NCBI GenBank assembly: GCA_001931905.2
Contig: MSJI02000005.1
Location: forward strand, 16,919 to 80,918
Length of the DNA stretch: 64,000 nt
DNA from: Cladosporium sp. IMV 00045
Taxonomy: Eukaryota; Ascomycota; Dothideomycetes; Cladosporiales; Cladosporiaceae
Direction of reading: 5' to 3'
The translations under genes were made by a program, and so were the position numbers. Positions 42,617-53,887 of this stretch are shown one piece after another. Under the pieces are notes generated by a model. That model saw only the letters and a program-made list of their open reading frames with translations, was not told the DNA's origin and searched no databases. Numbering within the stretch: position 1 is the first letter of the stretch; each line of letters opens with the position of its first letter.

Positions 42617-44371
42617 TCATCTCAGCCCAGCGAAAACACCCTCATCAAGCCCCCTGGCAACCAAATCATCCGGCCTTACACTCTGCCTCTTATTCCAATC
42701 TCTCTCATGTTGCCCGTAAAGCGCTTGCACAGTGGGACTCATACCGCTCATAGTTTGCTGGGAGGCACGCTTGCTGACATCTTTTGAAGGCGACAGAGTC
42801 CTGGGTGGCATCGAGCCGGGTTGGCGCGTGGCCTGTGAGTGGAGAGACGTGCGGCTGTTGTTGGTCACTACTGACGGACGCTGTTGGTACACGACGCTGT
42901 GCTGCTTTTGTTGCTGCTGGTGGTTGGGCATGATTAGGGATGAGCGGGAGATGTTGGCGGATGGGGGAGGTTGGGCGAGGGACTGCCGCGAGTTGTTGGC
43001 ACTAGGAGAGTAGGAGGAGTGTGGGGTAATCAAGTGCGAATTGCGATCGTGAGCGGTGTGGTAGGTTGCTGGTGTTGAAGTGCCAGAGTTGGAGCTGGTG
43101 GAGGGTTTATAGGTGGCAGGCGTATTGGCGCCTGTTGGCGTGCGGGCATGCGGTGAAGAGTTTCGTGAGAAGTTCAGAGACTGCCGTCGAGAAGAGTCTG
43201 CGCTGTTGTTCGTGACAATGCTGTCTAGATTGTTTCCATTGCGGCCCTGAGGGCTCTTGGAGCGTGCAGCCTCCGGGCTGACAGTTCGGATTGTGCTACT
43301 ATACGGAGCGGGATAGACTGAGAACTTGGAAAATCGTTTATTGCGGATAGCGATATCTGCCTCCCTGCCGTGACGGACAGTGGGCGATGGTGCTGCAAGA
43401 GAACCGTCTTCATTGGTCGGACCGGTAATGACTTCGTGCTCGTCGTCTGCTTCCCAGCTGTGGGCACTGCCGCCACTCGGGGCACTGCGGTCACCACTGT
43501 TTGGAGCATTAGCCGGGTTGAGGTTGGTGGTTTGTAGTGTGATGCCGTTAGATACTGGTTCTGCTTTGCCATTCGGCGTTTGAGACTGTTGGGCAGTTGG
43601 ACTGCTTATTGGAGGCGTTTTGGGTGCGGACTGTGGGCTTGATGGTGAGTCGCGAACGCGTGATCGACTGTAGGAAAGTCAGCTTACGGTTGGAGTGAGC
43701 AACACAGTCGTGTGTTGGGCTCACCTTTTCCTTCTCGCAACCGAGCTGAACAGTTTCTTGATACCCCTCGGCTGCTCTCCTTGAGGCGACTGGTTTGGCT
43801 GGCCCTGCGGTTCCGTCAATGGCTTGATAGGTACCGTATGGCTGGTGCTGCGGACTGCGCTGTAACTATCGACTTGTCGTGATTGACGTTCAGGCTCTTG
43901 GTATGCGACTGGGAGCACACGCTCCTCTTGCTGTGCCAATTCCGCCGTCGTGGGTGCCCATCGTTCCTCATCTCCACAGACAACAATGTACCAAGCCACC
44001 TTCTCTTCCGGTGCCAATTTGTCCCTCAACTCCATCAAAGAAGCCCACTGATCATTCGGCACGCCTTTTCCCCGAATGTCATCAATGTCCACACCGAGTT
44101 TGACCTCCTCCACCACATCGGCGACATATGCAAAAGGCTGGCTGCCCGATCCAGCTGACGTGTCGTTGGGGTCGTACTGCTCGACGAAGCGCAGATGTTG
44201 CAAATGTTCCATGCTTTCCGGGTAGAGCGTATTGAAGTTGTCGAGCATCTCGCGCGTCGTCCCAGGCGCAACGAGCCATTCCGCCGCGGAATCCTCGAGG
44301 TTGTGTAGGATGATGTGAATGCGAATTGCGGGCCTCGGCCATCGGAAGCCGTGAATGAAGTAGACCGGCAT
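42617..44371 (-). CDS. Conserved fungal protein of unknown function, copy 2
   Basis: Exons 43725-44371 and 42617-43667 around a 57-nt intron; 565 residues, identical layout to copy 1. The folded N-terminal region (about residues 1-155) is almost unchanged between the copies, whereas substitutions gather in the Ser/Pro/Gln-rich middle. The C-terminal ALYGQHERDWNKRQ segment is identical. The conservation pattern supports a real two-part protein: a compact N-terminal domain, a disordered middle and a short C-terminal motif. Family not recognised. Confidence 0.82.
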
Positions 44372-45609
44372 TGTATAACGCGTGCAGGACCGAGGTTCGA
44401 CTGAGCGTGCGGTTAGATAGGACTGCGATGGCCTTCGAGGCCGCCTGGTGATACGGGCCTCGTCGATGGGCGGTCAGTGGCCAGGGCTACGTACGAGGAT
44501 CCGAGAGGAATATCCTTGCGGCTCTGCTGGACTCGCTTGTACCGGACAATCGTGGTGCCAACCGTTGTCCTGGGATCCACCCACGCGTGGGAGTCGCAAT
44601 GCGTGGAGATGTGAATCAGTTGATGGCAGATCGTGAGAGCAAAGAATATCGTGAGGAGGTCAAGGTACACAACGAGGTAGCCTGTACCACAGGAACCGGC
44701 AGTCTATCCGCGGAGTCTCTGGGTTCGGGAGGCTCCCTCAGGCGTGTGAGCAATTGGCCTTGGAAATAATGAGACGAGGGCCTTGGGCAGGATTCCTGGG
44801 CTCAGCTCGGCGGGTATAGAGAAGGCTCGTTATGGCTACTTTTGCTGGTGCACGCGCCGGTTTAAGACGTTTGTGATATTGACTGTTGTCTGTTGACAAG
44901 CCTGCGTCGGCAATGCTTGGTATGGCGGAAGTCTCGCGATCCTGCGTGCGAGATGCCGGTGGGCACAACAATCGATGCCGGGGAAGTCTGGCCGAAACTC
45001 TACCACTCGATGCCGCGGTGCTTGGAGGGATGATGGATGTGATGAGTAGGCTGACAGTACTAGAATGGGCAGACTAATAGCAAATGCTGATGTAAGTGAT
45101 ATCAAATAGCAAGTAAAGATACATGTACACGTAAGAGAATAATGACAACATGTAGCAGTAACCGGAGGCAGACACATAACATAAGAGAAAGCGAATGCGC
45201 GTGGTTGCCGGTTGCCAGCGCATTCATTCGCTTGCAGTGTGATGTGAGAAGCCTGTTTTGCATTGCTCACATGCATCACAAGTACATGCTGCACATCTCG
45301 TGCTCCCGACCTTGTCTCCTCCCCAAAACCCGGAGCCGGTATCGACTCTGAGGCCTGCATTGAATGTTGATTTGCCGCGCCATCAACAACGCCTCCCCAA
45401 GCCTCCCCAACGCCTCGTCCGGATTCGGGTGTTTGCGACAGGGATCCCACCACATGTCCGACACGCTATTCCCGAAACACACAATCGAAGCCATATCGAG
45501 CGAGCGACCAAGAGCTGAGCGCTCTCTGTTTGTTGTGCCTGCCAGCTAGCCACGCAGCGTGTCCACTTCGAGGCTCAGCCGCTTCATCCTCGTATTATAG
45601 CCGCCAGAC
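44372..45609. other. Divergent intergenic, copy 2
   Basis: Counterpart of 18082-19298. A 205-codon minus-strand frame (44836-45453) exists here but is broken in copy 1 and was not accepted. Presumed promoters only. Confidence 0.6.
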
Positions 45610-46632
45610 ATGCCCCTCCATTTGCTCGGCAAGAAGTCATGGAACGTCTACAACACCGACAACATCGAGCGCGTCCGACGCGATGAGGCCGACGCAAGGG
45701 AGCGAGAAGAGGCTGCAGAACAGCGCATGCAGGAGCAAGATGCCGAGCGACGTATGGCGCTGCTGCGAGGCGAGAAGCCTCCCGATCTACCGCCGCCGGA
45801 AGAGCCGGCAGAAGATGTGCATGGGCATAAGCGAAGAGACGATGGAGTTGTGACACATGAACGAAAAAGAAGAAGGTTGAAAGGCGAGGATGAGACAGAT
45901 AGGGAAATGCGCTATGCACGCGAGGATGCTGAAGCTGGAGATCGGGCGCGCGAGACAATGCGGGCGGCGTCGAGGAAAGGCGATGATGCGCCTTTGCAAG
46001 ACCACGCTGGACATATACAGCTTGTCTCTGGGCCAGACGAGCGGGCACCACGCAATGCAGAAGCAACAAAGGGAGAGAAGACGCAAGCGCGGAAGAAGGA
46101 AGACGAGGAAGGGCACTGCATGCGCTTCTCTGATGCTGCTGGATATCGGAAAGGGACACACAAGCCCTGGTATGCTACATCTGATACTCGTGGACGTGAA
46201 GACGACAGTAGATCAACGAGCGAGCTAGTACTTGCTGAAGTCCAAGGTAGGGATGTTTGGGGCAATGAGGATCCTCGTCGTAAAGAGCGAGAAAGAAACC
46301 GGATCGTCAGCAATGACCCGTTCGCGATGATGCAACAGGCGCAGCGACAACTAAAGCAGAGCGAAGGTGATAGGGAGAAGTGGAGGCAAGAGCGCGAGAA
46401 GGAGGTTCGGGAGCAGAGGCGTGAAGATGAGAGGAGAAGAAGACACGAGAGAAAGCACGATGCAAGGCGACATAGGCGACGAGAAGAAGAAAAGGATGAT
46501 CTTGAAACTTTCAGTCTTGATGGACCGGCGAAGGAGTCGAGAAGCCATCGTAGTGATTCCGACAGACACCGGCGGCATAGGCATTCTCGTCGAAGAAGCA
46601 GGAGTCGGTCAAGAGAGCGTCGTCGAACTTGA
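45610..46632 (+). CDS. Cir_N-domain (LENG1-like) spliceosome-associated protein, copy 2
   Basis: 340 residues, single exon; one residue longer than copy 1 through an extra codon in the EEEKDDLE stretch near the C-terminus. The Cir_N start (KKSWNVYNTDNIERVRRDEA) is identical to copy 1, and substitutions fall in the charged middle. The RS tail ends SRSRSRERRRT. Likely a nuclear splicing-associated protein. Confidence 0.78.
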   Translation: MPLHLLGKKSWNVYNTDNIERVRRDEADAREREEAAEQRMQEQDAERRMALLRGEKPPDLPPPEEPAEDVHGHKRRDDGVVTHERKRRRLKGEDETDREMRYAREDAEAGDRARETMRAASRKGDDAPLQDHAGHIQLVSGPDERAPRNAEATKGEKTQARKKEDEEGHCMRFSDAAGYRKGTHKPWYATSDTRGREDDSRSTSELVLAEVQGRDVWGNEDPRRKERERNRIVSNDPFAMMQQAQRQLKQSEGDREKWRQEREKEVREQRREDERRRRHERKHDARRHRRREEEKDDLETFSLDGPAKESRSHRSDSDRHRRHRHSRRRSRSRSRERRRT

Positions 46633-48410
46633 GATGCGAGTAGTCTTGTATAATGGGCCGGATATTTCAGGCTGATACGAAGATATGAATCACGAAACCA
46701 ATTTGCGCAAAAAGCATATTATAGCGTTTTGAAAGTGCATCCACAATTTTTCCGGCGGAATATTTTCTTGTTGGGTGCTCCGAGTCGATTATCCGTCGGC
46801 AAAAGATATGCGTTGGGATCCAAGTTGATGGTGTGAGATATTGGCAGTGGGTAAAACACTCGCATCCATTCCTACACGAGATTCAAAAAAACAAAACGAC
46901 GATTTTGAAGTAACACAGCCTTCGCATAGAGGAAGTTGGCCGCGCAATGGGTGAAGTGAGGTTGGCGTCCCTTGTCAAAACAAACGGAAATGCATCTCCC
47001 AGAGCGCCTTCCTTTGAAACTGAGCGTTAACCGTCCCACGACTTCACCCTTCTCTATAGCAGGCAATATTTGATTTAATAACTCAGGAGGACTCGTAGAG
47101 ACCGACCTTCTGCAAATAATTTCCAGCCATCGTGAACAATGGCTGTCCGATCTCGGAAGCCTTGACAAGCAAGACACTGCCGTATCCCAGGAACAATCAT
47201 TATTGCTCATACGACCGTCCGCCGTGGATTCGAGGAAACGCCGAAGCCGAAGACCAACACCATGTGTTTGCTAGACGAGATGCTGGTGTCCGCAATGTAA
47301 TTCGTATGAAAGATTCAAAGGGTGGACAGATTCCAAGGATGAGCAGCAATCACAAAACATCTTCAAGTGAGAGGCTTCATGCAATCTTATGGGCCTCTCG
47401 CGTCTCAAGTTCACTTACGGCCCCCAACAAGTCGTTGTTCGGGCTTCCATGTCGGAAACAGAGCTCCGTGAATCACATCTACACTTAGCCGCAACCGCCG
47501 TCGCCTCCGACTTTGGGCAAAAAAACATAGATTGGTTTCAGCCGCCGACACATGGTTGCATTGCAAGTCCGCATGTCAAGAAAGCCGCCGCGCGCCAACA
47601 TCCGACTCTTCCAAGCACATTCGGCCATCGGGCGGTCCTGCCTAATACGCCGACGGTACGTGCACGTGAAGTCCCTCGCGCCAGCGAACAGCGAACAGCG
47701 AGCGAGACACGGACTTGGTGGGATTGAGATGATGAAAGCATCGCCGCTGGCGGAGGGTCACCCTCAGCCCCGCGGATAAATCAAAACGGTTGCCATGCGG
47801 GCAGAGCAGCGTCATGGGCGTCTCAGCCTTTCATCACCGGAGATGCCTAACGAACAGTGCTCGGCCAAGCGCACGGCGAAATAGAGAGCGCTGCAGATGC
47901 TTGCCGGAGCGATAAGTGCGATAAGCGCGGAAAAGGCATGGATGTCTGTCACTGTTTTGAAGAGGGATGATGGCAGTTGTCAGAGGTTTGAAGACACGAC
48001 GGCCGTACTGCGGTTTGGCCGCCCAAAAATCACCACGATCGCAGTGATCGAGGCGGTAGTAGTGGGGCAGGCCAGCTCGGCAACGGAGGCTCGAGAGAGG
48101 ATGGCTGTGGGCAGTGAGAGAGCAAAGAACCGCGGCATTCTGCGGTTACGGAGGTGGTGAGGTGGTGAAAAGGGTATGGGAGGAAAAAGTGTATTGATGA
48201 GGTCGTGACAGTATTGCAGACACACACACATACTTGCCGCATCAAATCACCACGATCAATCATCATCACCATCATCATCCGTAAGGAATAATTCATCGCA
48301 CCAGCCCGCCGTTGACCAATTGCTTACCTGATACCTCTGACCTGCCAGCCCGGCCGCGACAGTCCGCGCTTAGTGGGGTCCTGCGTCTGCTGCTACGGCC
48401 CTCCCCCTCC
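46633..48410. other. Intergenic, end of copy 2 and 6PGD upstream region
   Basis: Homology to copy 1 ends at 47883, where copy 1 meets the gap; the rest (47884-48410) is single copy. It contains the conserved open stretch at 47070-47390 and an 87-codon frame at 47897-48160 without any recognisable domain. Short CAT/CAC repeats occur near 48250-48285. The 6PGD promoter is expected in the 3' part. Confidence 0.55.
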
Positions 48411-48542
48411 ATGGCTTCTTCGTCGTCCATCCCAACGGAACTTTCCCATCGTCCAAATACTTCCACCTCGACATCGCCGCCCTCTGCTCAGCGTCGTCTT
48501 GACTCCATCTCACACCACTTCACCAAACACTCTCCCGCCAAA
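48411..48542 (+). other. In-frame N-terminal extension of 6PGD with PTS2-like motif (alternative start)
   Basis: An ATG at 48411 in good context (ccATGg) opens a frame that runs without a stop into the 6PGD start codon at 48543, adding 44 residues. The extension is Ser/Thr-rich and contains RLDSISHHF (extension residues 29-37), which fits the relaxed peroxisomal PTS2 pattern [RK][LVIQ]xx[LVIHQ][LSGAK]x[HQ][LAF]. Whether the transcript includes 48411 is not visible from sequence. Confidence 0.4.
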
Positions 48543-50471
48543 ATGTCTTCCGAGCCTGTGTAGGTCATCCCCGCCGCCTCCCATCCCCATCATCATCATC
48601 ACCACCACAATCATCCCCCACCCTCAAAAAACAACCCCGCCGCGATATCATCCCACCGCTCCTTGGGAGAAATCTTCCATGGACGTGTCGGTGTGGCTGC
48701 GATTGAAAGAGCATGGCCTGTTGAGGACGTCGTGGGATCAACTCGCCAGATGTACACTCCCTCTCAGAGCATTTGTACACCTGGACGCCCACCGCCAAAA
48801 CGTCACTGCAAAATCTTAAGGCCTATGACACAAACACCTTCACGCACAGCATCATACCACAAACATGGCAGAATCACAGCTAACAATACCTCCCTCACAG
48901 TGGAGACTTCGGTCTCATCGGCCTTGCCGTCATGGGCCAGAACCTCATCCTCAACGCCGCCGACCACGGCTTCACCGTCGTTGCCTTCAACCGCACCGTC
49001 GCCAAGGTCGACCGCTTCCTTGACAACGAGGCCAAGGGCAAGAGCATTGTTGGCGCACACAGCATCAAGGAGTTCATCTCCAAGCTCAAGAAGCCCAGGC
49101 GCATGATGCTCCTCGTCATGGCCGGCAAGCCCGTCGACGACTTCATTGAGCTCCTCCTCGAGAACGGCCTCGAGGAGGGTGACATCGTCATTGACGGTGG
49201 CAACTCTCACTTCCCCGACACCAACCGCCGCACCAAGTACCTCCAGCAGAAGGGTATCCGCTACGTCGGTTCCGGTGTCTCCGGTGGTGAGGAGGGTGCC
49301 CGCTACGGTCCCTCCATCATGCCCGGTGGCAACGAGGAGGCCTGGCCCCATATCAAGGACGTCCTCCAGTCCATCTCCGCCAAGTCTGACGGCGAGGCCT
49401 GCTGCCAGTGGGTCGGTGACGAGGGTGCTGGTCACTACGTCAAGATGGTTCACAACGGTATTGAGTACGGTGACATGCAGCTCATCTCTGAGGTCAGTAA
49501 ATTACAAGCAGCAATCAATGGCAGGGCACCGAACTAACATTTCTCCAGGCTTACGACATCCTGAAGCGTGGTGTCGGTCTCTCCAACAAGGAGATCGGTG
49601 ACGTTTTCGCCGAGTGGAACAAGGGCGTGCTCGACTCTTTCCTCATCGAGATCACCCGCGACATCATGTACTACAACGACGAGGACGGCACTCCCCTCCT
49701 CGAGAAGATCCTCGACTCTGCTGGCCAGAAGGGTACCGGCAAGTGGACCGCCATCAACGCCCTTGACCAGGGTCAGCCCGTGACTCTCATCGGCGAGGCT
49801 GTCTTCTCCCGCTGCCTGTCCTCCCTCAAGGCCGAGCGCACCCGCGCCAGCCAAATCCTCCAGGGCCCCACTCCTCAGTTCACTGGCGACAAGAAGCAGT
49901 TCATCGCCAACCTTGAGCAGGCCCTTTACGCCTCCAAGATCATCTCCTACGCCCAGGGCTTCATGCTCATGCAATCCGTAAGTCACATCTTGCAAGAAAG
50001 ATATCCTACTCAGACTAACACCCTCCTCAGGCCGCCAAGGACTACGGCTGGAAGCTCCAGAAGCCCGAGATTGCCCTCATGTGGCGCGGTGGCTGCATCA
50101 TCCGCTCCGTCTTCCTCAAGGAGATCACCAAGGCCTACCGCCAGAACCCCGACCTCGAGAACCTGCTCTTCGACGACTTCTTCCACCAGGCCATCAACAA
50201 GGCCCAGGACGGCTGGCGTGACGTTGTCTCCAAGGGTGCCCTCTGGGGTATCCCCACCCCTGCCTTCAGCACCGCCCTGTCCTTCTACGACGGCTACCGC
50301 ACCAAGGACCTGCCCGCCAACATGCTCCAGGCCCAGCGTGACTACTTCGGTGCCCACACCTTCCGCATCAAGCCCGAGCACGCCAGCGAGAAGTACCCCG
50401 AGGGCAAGGACATCCACGTCAACTGGACCGGCCGTGGCGGTAACGTCTCCGCCTCCACCTACACTGCTTAA
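48543..50471 (+). CDS. GND1: 6-phosphogluconate dehydrogenase (decarboxylating)
   Basis: Four exons: 48543-48559 (17 nt, MSSEPV), 48901-49492, 49549-49977 and 50031-50471; 492 residues, the family's usual size. It oxidatively decarboxylates 6-phosphogluconate to ribulose 5-phosphate with NADP+, giving NADPH in the pentose phosphate pathway. Visible: the nucleotide-binding GLAVMGQN loop (about residues 11-18), the substrate motif DGGNSHFPD, the catalytic region GAGHYVKMVHNGIEYGDMQ and the C-terminal NWTGRGG segment. Codon use is strongly C-ending, unlike its neighbours, as expected for a highly expressed gene. Intron 1 is 341 nt, far longer than the others, and follows a 17-nt coding exon. An upstream in-frame ATG could give a longer form. 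Confidence 0.96.
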
Positions 50472-51165
50472 GCGGTTGATTGGTACTTCAATGCCGGCTA
50501 GACATTGCTGGTATAAGATTGGGAAATATATGACTGGGACGTCTCTCTGCTGTTGTTGACAGTAGGGGGCGCTCAAGAAAGAGAGACGACGATGGAAACG
50601 ACCACACAATTTTGATGATGGATGCAGATAGAGTGCTTTTTTCTTACATATGCTCTCTTGGAAGACAAAAGACAAAACGAAATGATACCAGCTGTGTTTG
50701 AAATATTCCTCCCACTTCCCCTTGTATTCTGTGATTGTGTACATGTCTCGAATGTAAACTTCCTCGTATTGATGGCGATACGTTTTCGTGCAGCAAGACT
50801 GGTTCGTAGCGAACATCAAATAGCGAGGCCATACAACTTGGTGGACAATCTATGCAAGTATTTGTAGGTAATCATGTACAATTGATCAAAATACTCCAAT
50901 GCATGGAGTCACCTTCCACCTTGGTGGATGCCTCTGAAGATCGCCTGACACCAGTCGCTGATGTTGCACGAAGGTGGCGACTCGAGGTGGGGCAAAAGGA
51001 GGGGCAGGGACGTCTTGTTGTACCTTGTGGAAGGTTATGATTATTTATCTATCACTCCTTGGAGGTAGATATTATTATCACCTTACAATCCGCACATCAA
51101 GACCACAGTAATCACATTAAAAACAAGACCCAGCATCCAAATCACCCTCTCGCAAAGAACGCACA
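50472..51165. other. Intergenic, 6PGD 3' to thioredoxin
   Basis: 694 nt, AT-richer than flanks; 6PGD 3' UTR and thioredoxin promoter. Short frames only. Confidence 0.6.
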
Positions 51166-51495
51166 ATGGAAGAACTGCGCACGCTCCCCGACTACCTGAA
51201 AGCCACCAACACCGACGGCGTGGTCATCCTCCAAGCGACAGCAACCTGGTGCTCGCAATGCAAAGCGATCGCGCCGGCCGTGGAAAAGATGGTCCAACAA
51301 TTCCCAGAGGCCAAATGGTACAAGTACGACACGGACTCGGCGGGGGATATCGCGCAGGAGCTGGGGGTCAGTCAGATGCCGGTGTTTACGATTTTCAAGG
51401 ATGGCGATTTGGTGGATTCGGTGGCGGGCGCGAGGGCGAAGGTGTTGGAGGAGAAGGTTGGGGGGGTTTATGAGGGGAGGAGGGTGGAGGTTTGA
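51166..51495 (+). CDS. Thioredoxin-family protein with CSQC active site
   Basis: 109 residues, single exon, no signal peptide, so probably cytosolic. The fold markers of a classical thioredoxin are present: ILQATATWCSQC (Cys29, Cys32), the following helix APAVEKM, DTDSAGDIAQELGV, and cis-Pro72 in SQMPVFTIF, then the FKDGDLV turn. Classical thioredoxins have WCGPC; here it is WCSQC, which should alter redox potential and the pKa of the first Cys. Either a divergent thioredoxin or a thioredoxin-like reductant with its own targets. Codon use shifts from C-ending to G-rich in the last 40 codons. Confidence 0.88.
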   Translation: MEELRTLPDYLKATNTDGVVILQATATWCSQCKAIAPAVEKMVQQFPEAKWYKYDTDSAGDIAQELGVSQMPVFTIFKDGDLVDSVAGARAKVLEEKVGGVYEGRRVEV

Positions 51496-51942
51496 TTTCT
51501 TGTTGTAGATGGTGGAGGGGTGTTGGGATGATGAGATGGAGGATGGTGTTGGGGCGGTTTATCGGGAGGGAGGTAATATGGGAATGGCTATGAAGATTGA
51601 CCACCTTTGATGAGATATGGAAAACACGCAAAACTGCTCGCCTTGTTATTCATCTCGGGTTTAGACCATGTCACTGGTGCACTTTGCATCTGGTTGTTCA
51701 TTCACAACACTCTCAGAGCGGAACTTTCCGCTGTCTGTCTGTCTGCCTGTTTCCACTTCCAAACGCGTCGCGTCGCGCACCAAACTTCCCCGCGACAAAC
51801 GACCAAATACATCTACCCATATCTCTGCCTCCGCCACCGCCCAACACCACCACCAAACATCATCATCACCTTCTCTCCACCTCGTCTCCCCCCTGATATC
51901 ATCTCCTCACCACGTTCCCTCTGTCTGCCGACGTCGCACAAC
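51496..51942. other. Intergenic, RPA1 5' side
   Basis: 447 nt with a CT-rich tract ending at the RPA1 ATG. The frame of RPA1 is open through most of it but has no ATG. Promoter and 5' UTR expected. Confidence 0.6.
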
Positions 51943-53887
51943 ATGGCGGACGACGCTTACTCCGCCCTCACACACGGTGCGCTCCGTCGCATCTCCGACA
52001 ACGAAGAAGTCCTCGAGCCAGTCGTGCAGTGTGTCCAGATCAAATCCATGGCACCCGGCGCCAACGGCCAGGAGCGCTACAGAGTCGTCTGGAATGACAC
52101 CGTCAACTTCATGCAGAGCATGATCACCCAGCAGGCCAACTGGATCGTCACCGAGGGAAAGCTGAAGAAGGGCAGCGTTTGCAGGCTGAAGCAGTTTCAG
52201 GCGAACATGGTCAAGGAGAGGGTCATTCTGGTAGTCATCGATTTGGAAGTGCTGGAGCAATATGGAGAACCAGAGAAGCTGGGCGAGCCTGTCGCTGTGG
52301 AGGGCCCGAAGCAAGAAGGCAACGAGACGAAGCCGCAGGTCCAGCCTGAGAACATTGGCGGAAACAACTTCTACGGACAGCAGCAGCAACAGCAGCAGCA
52401 GGCGCAACCCCAGAGGCCACAACAGCAGCAGCGCAGCCTGCCTTCAAGAGCGAACGGCGGTGGTAGCCACGCGAATATCTTTCCTATCGAGGCCCTCTCT
52501 CCCTATGCGCACAAGTGGACGATCAAGGCGAGATGCTCCCACAAGGGCGAGGTCAAGCACTGGCACAACAAGAATGGCGAGGGCAAACTCTTCAGCGTGA
52601 ACTTCTTGGACGAGTCGGGTGAGATTAGGGCAACAGGTTTCAACGATGCGGTGGATCAGTGGTACGACACCCTGGTGGAAGGCGACACTTACTACGTCTC
52701 CGCGCCTTGTCGCGTCCAGCTTGCGAAGAAGCAGTTCTCAAATGTCAACAACGACTACGAACTCACATTTGAAAAAGACACGCAGATCGAGAAGGCCGAG
52801 GACGATGCAGGCGTTCCGCAAGTCCGTTATAACTTCACGACCCTGGCAGATCTGCAGTCTATCGACAAAGATCAGACGATTGACTGTATTGGCGTCTTGT
52901 CGGAGGTTGGCGAAGTCAGCGAGATAGTGTCGAAGACCACCAGCAAACCCTACAACAAGCGCGAACTCACACTTATCGACAACTCTGGCTTCAACGTGCG
53001 CCTGACGATCTGGGGCAATACCGCTCAGAGCTTCGAAGCGCAGCCTCAGTCCGTCGTCGCATTCAAGGGTGTCAAGGTGTCCGACTTCGGTGGCCGCTCA
53101 CTGTCATTGCTGTCTTCGGGCAGCATGACCGTGGATCCCGATATTGATGAGGCGCACAAACTCAAGGGCTGGTACGACGCGGGCGGCAACGCTGAACAGT
53201 TCCAGTCCCACGCAAACACCATGGGTGCCGTCTCCGCTGCATCAGGAGGAAAGAGCGACGCCTACAAGAGTGTTGCCCAAGTGTCCGAAGAGAACCTTGG
53301 CATGGGTGAGAACACCGACTGGTTCTCGATGAAAGCCACAATCCTGTACGTCAAAAAAGACAACGTGGCCTACCCGGCCTGCCAGACCGACAGCTGCAAC
53401 AAGAAGGTCGTCGAGATCAACCCCGGCGAGTGGCGCTGCGAGAAGTGCGACAAGACCTGGGATCGCCCCGACTACCGCTACATCATGTCGGTCAACGTCG
53501 GCGACCACACCGGCCAGCTGTGGCTGTCATGTTTCAACGAGGTCGGTTTGCAAATCATGGGCGTGCCGGCGAACGACCTCATGGCAATGCGCGAGGAGGG
53601 CGAGACGAGGCAGGAGGAGGTCTTGTTCAGCGACGCGAACTGCAAGACGTTCGTCTTCAGGTGCAAGGCCAAGATGGATACCTTCCAGGACCAGCAGAGG
53701 TGAGTTTTCATGCGATACTTTTCCCTGTCTTCTTCATTTCGCAGCACGATGGCTAACATTCTCGAACAACAGAGTCCGCTACCAAGTCCAATACGCGAAC
53801 CCGCTCAACTTCGGCGTCGAGGCGAACAAGCTGGCCAATATCATCAAGCTCTACAATCAGGACTCCGACAGTCTGTTTGTGAGATGA
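51943..53887 (+). CDS. RFA1: Replication protein A large subunit (RPA70)
   Basis: Exons 51943-53699 and 53773-53887, 73-nt intron; 623 residues, as in yeast Rfa1 (621). It is the main single-stranded-DNA-binding subunit of RPA, acting in replication, repair and checkpoint signalling. Layout: N-terminal OB fold (about 1-120), a flexible Gln-rich linker (Q8 run near residue 147), DBD-A (from about 180, PYAHKWTIKARC), DBD-B (about 300-415) and DBD-C (from about 460) with a zinc ribbon Cys480, Cys485, Cys499, Cys502. The end NPLNFGVEANKLANIIKLYNQ supplies the trimerisation helix and is on exon 2. The start is the first ATG (MADDAYSALTHGAL). Confidence 0.96.

Larger units (their letters stand above)
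24956..47883. repeat. Copy 2 of the ~22 kb direct repeat
   Basis: The second copy of 1-21574, same orientation, same gene order, no gap inside it. It is continuous on both sides: leftwards into the 3' half of the ankyrin gene and the PLDc_N gene, rightwards into the 6-phosphogluconate dehydrogenase locus. All seven genes can be read intact here, so it is the better reference for the block. Confidence 0.95.

Noticed and set aside
44836..45453. 205-codon minus-strand frame between two genes of copy 2
   Set aside because: In copy 1 the homologous region is split by stops and indels into several short frames, and there is no domain or codon-use signal.
47897..48160. 87-codon frame upstream of 6PGD
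   Set aside because: Starts with ATG but lies in the likely promoter, shows no domain, and the copy-1 equivalent is lost at the gap.
50010..50819. 269-codon minus-strand frame across the 6PGD 3' end
   Set aside because: Antisense shadow of a strongly codon-biased gene; Val/Leu/Gly-rich sequence without domain.
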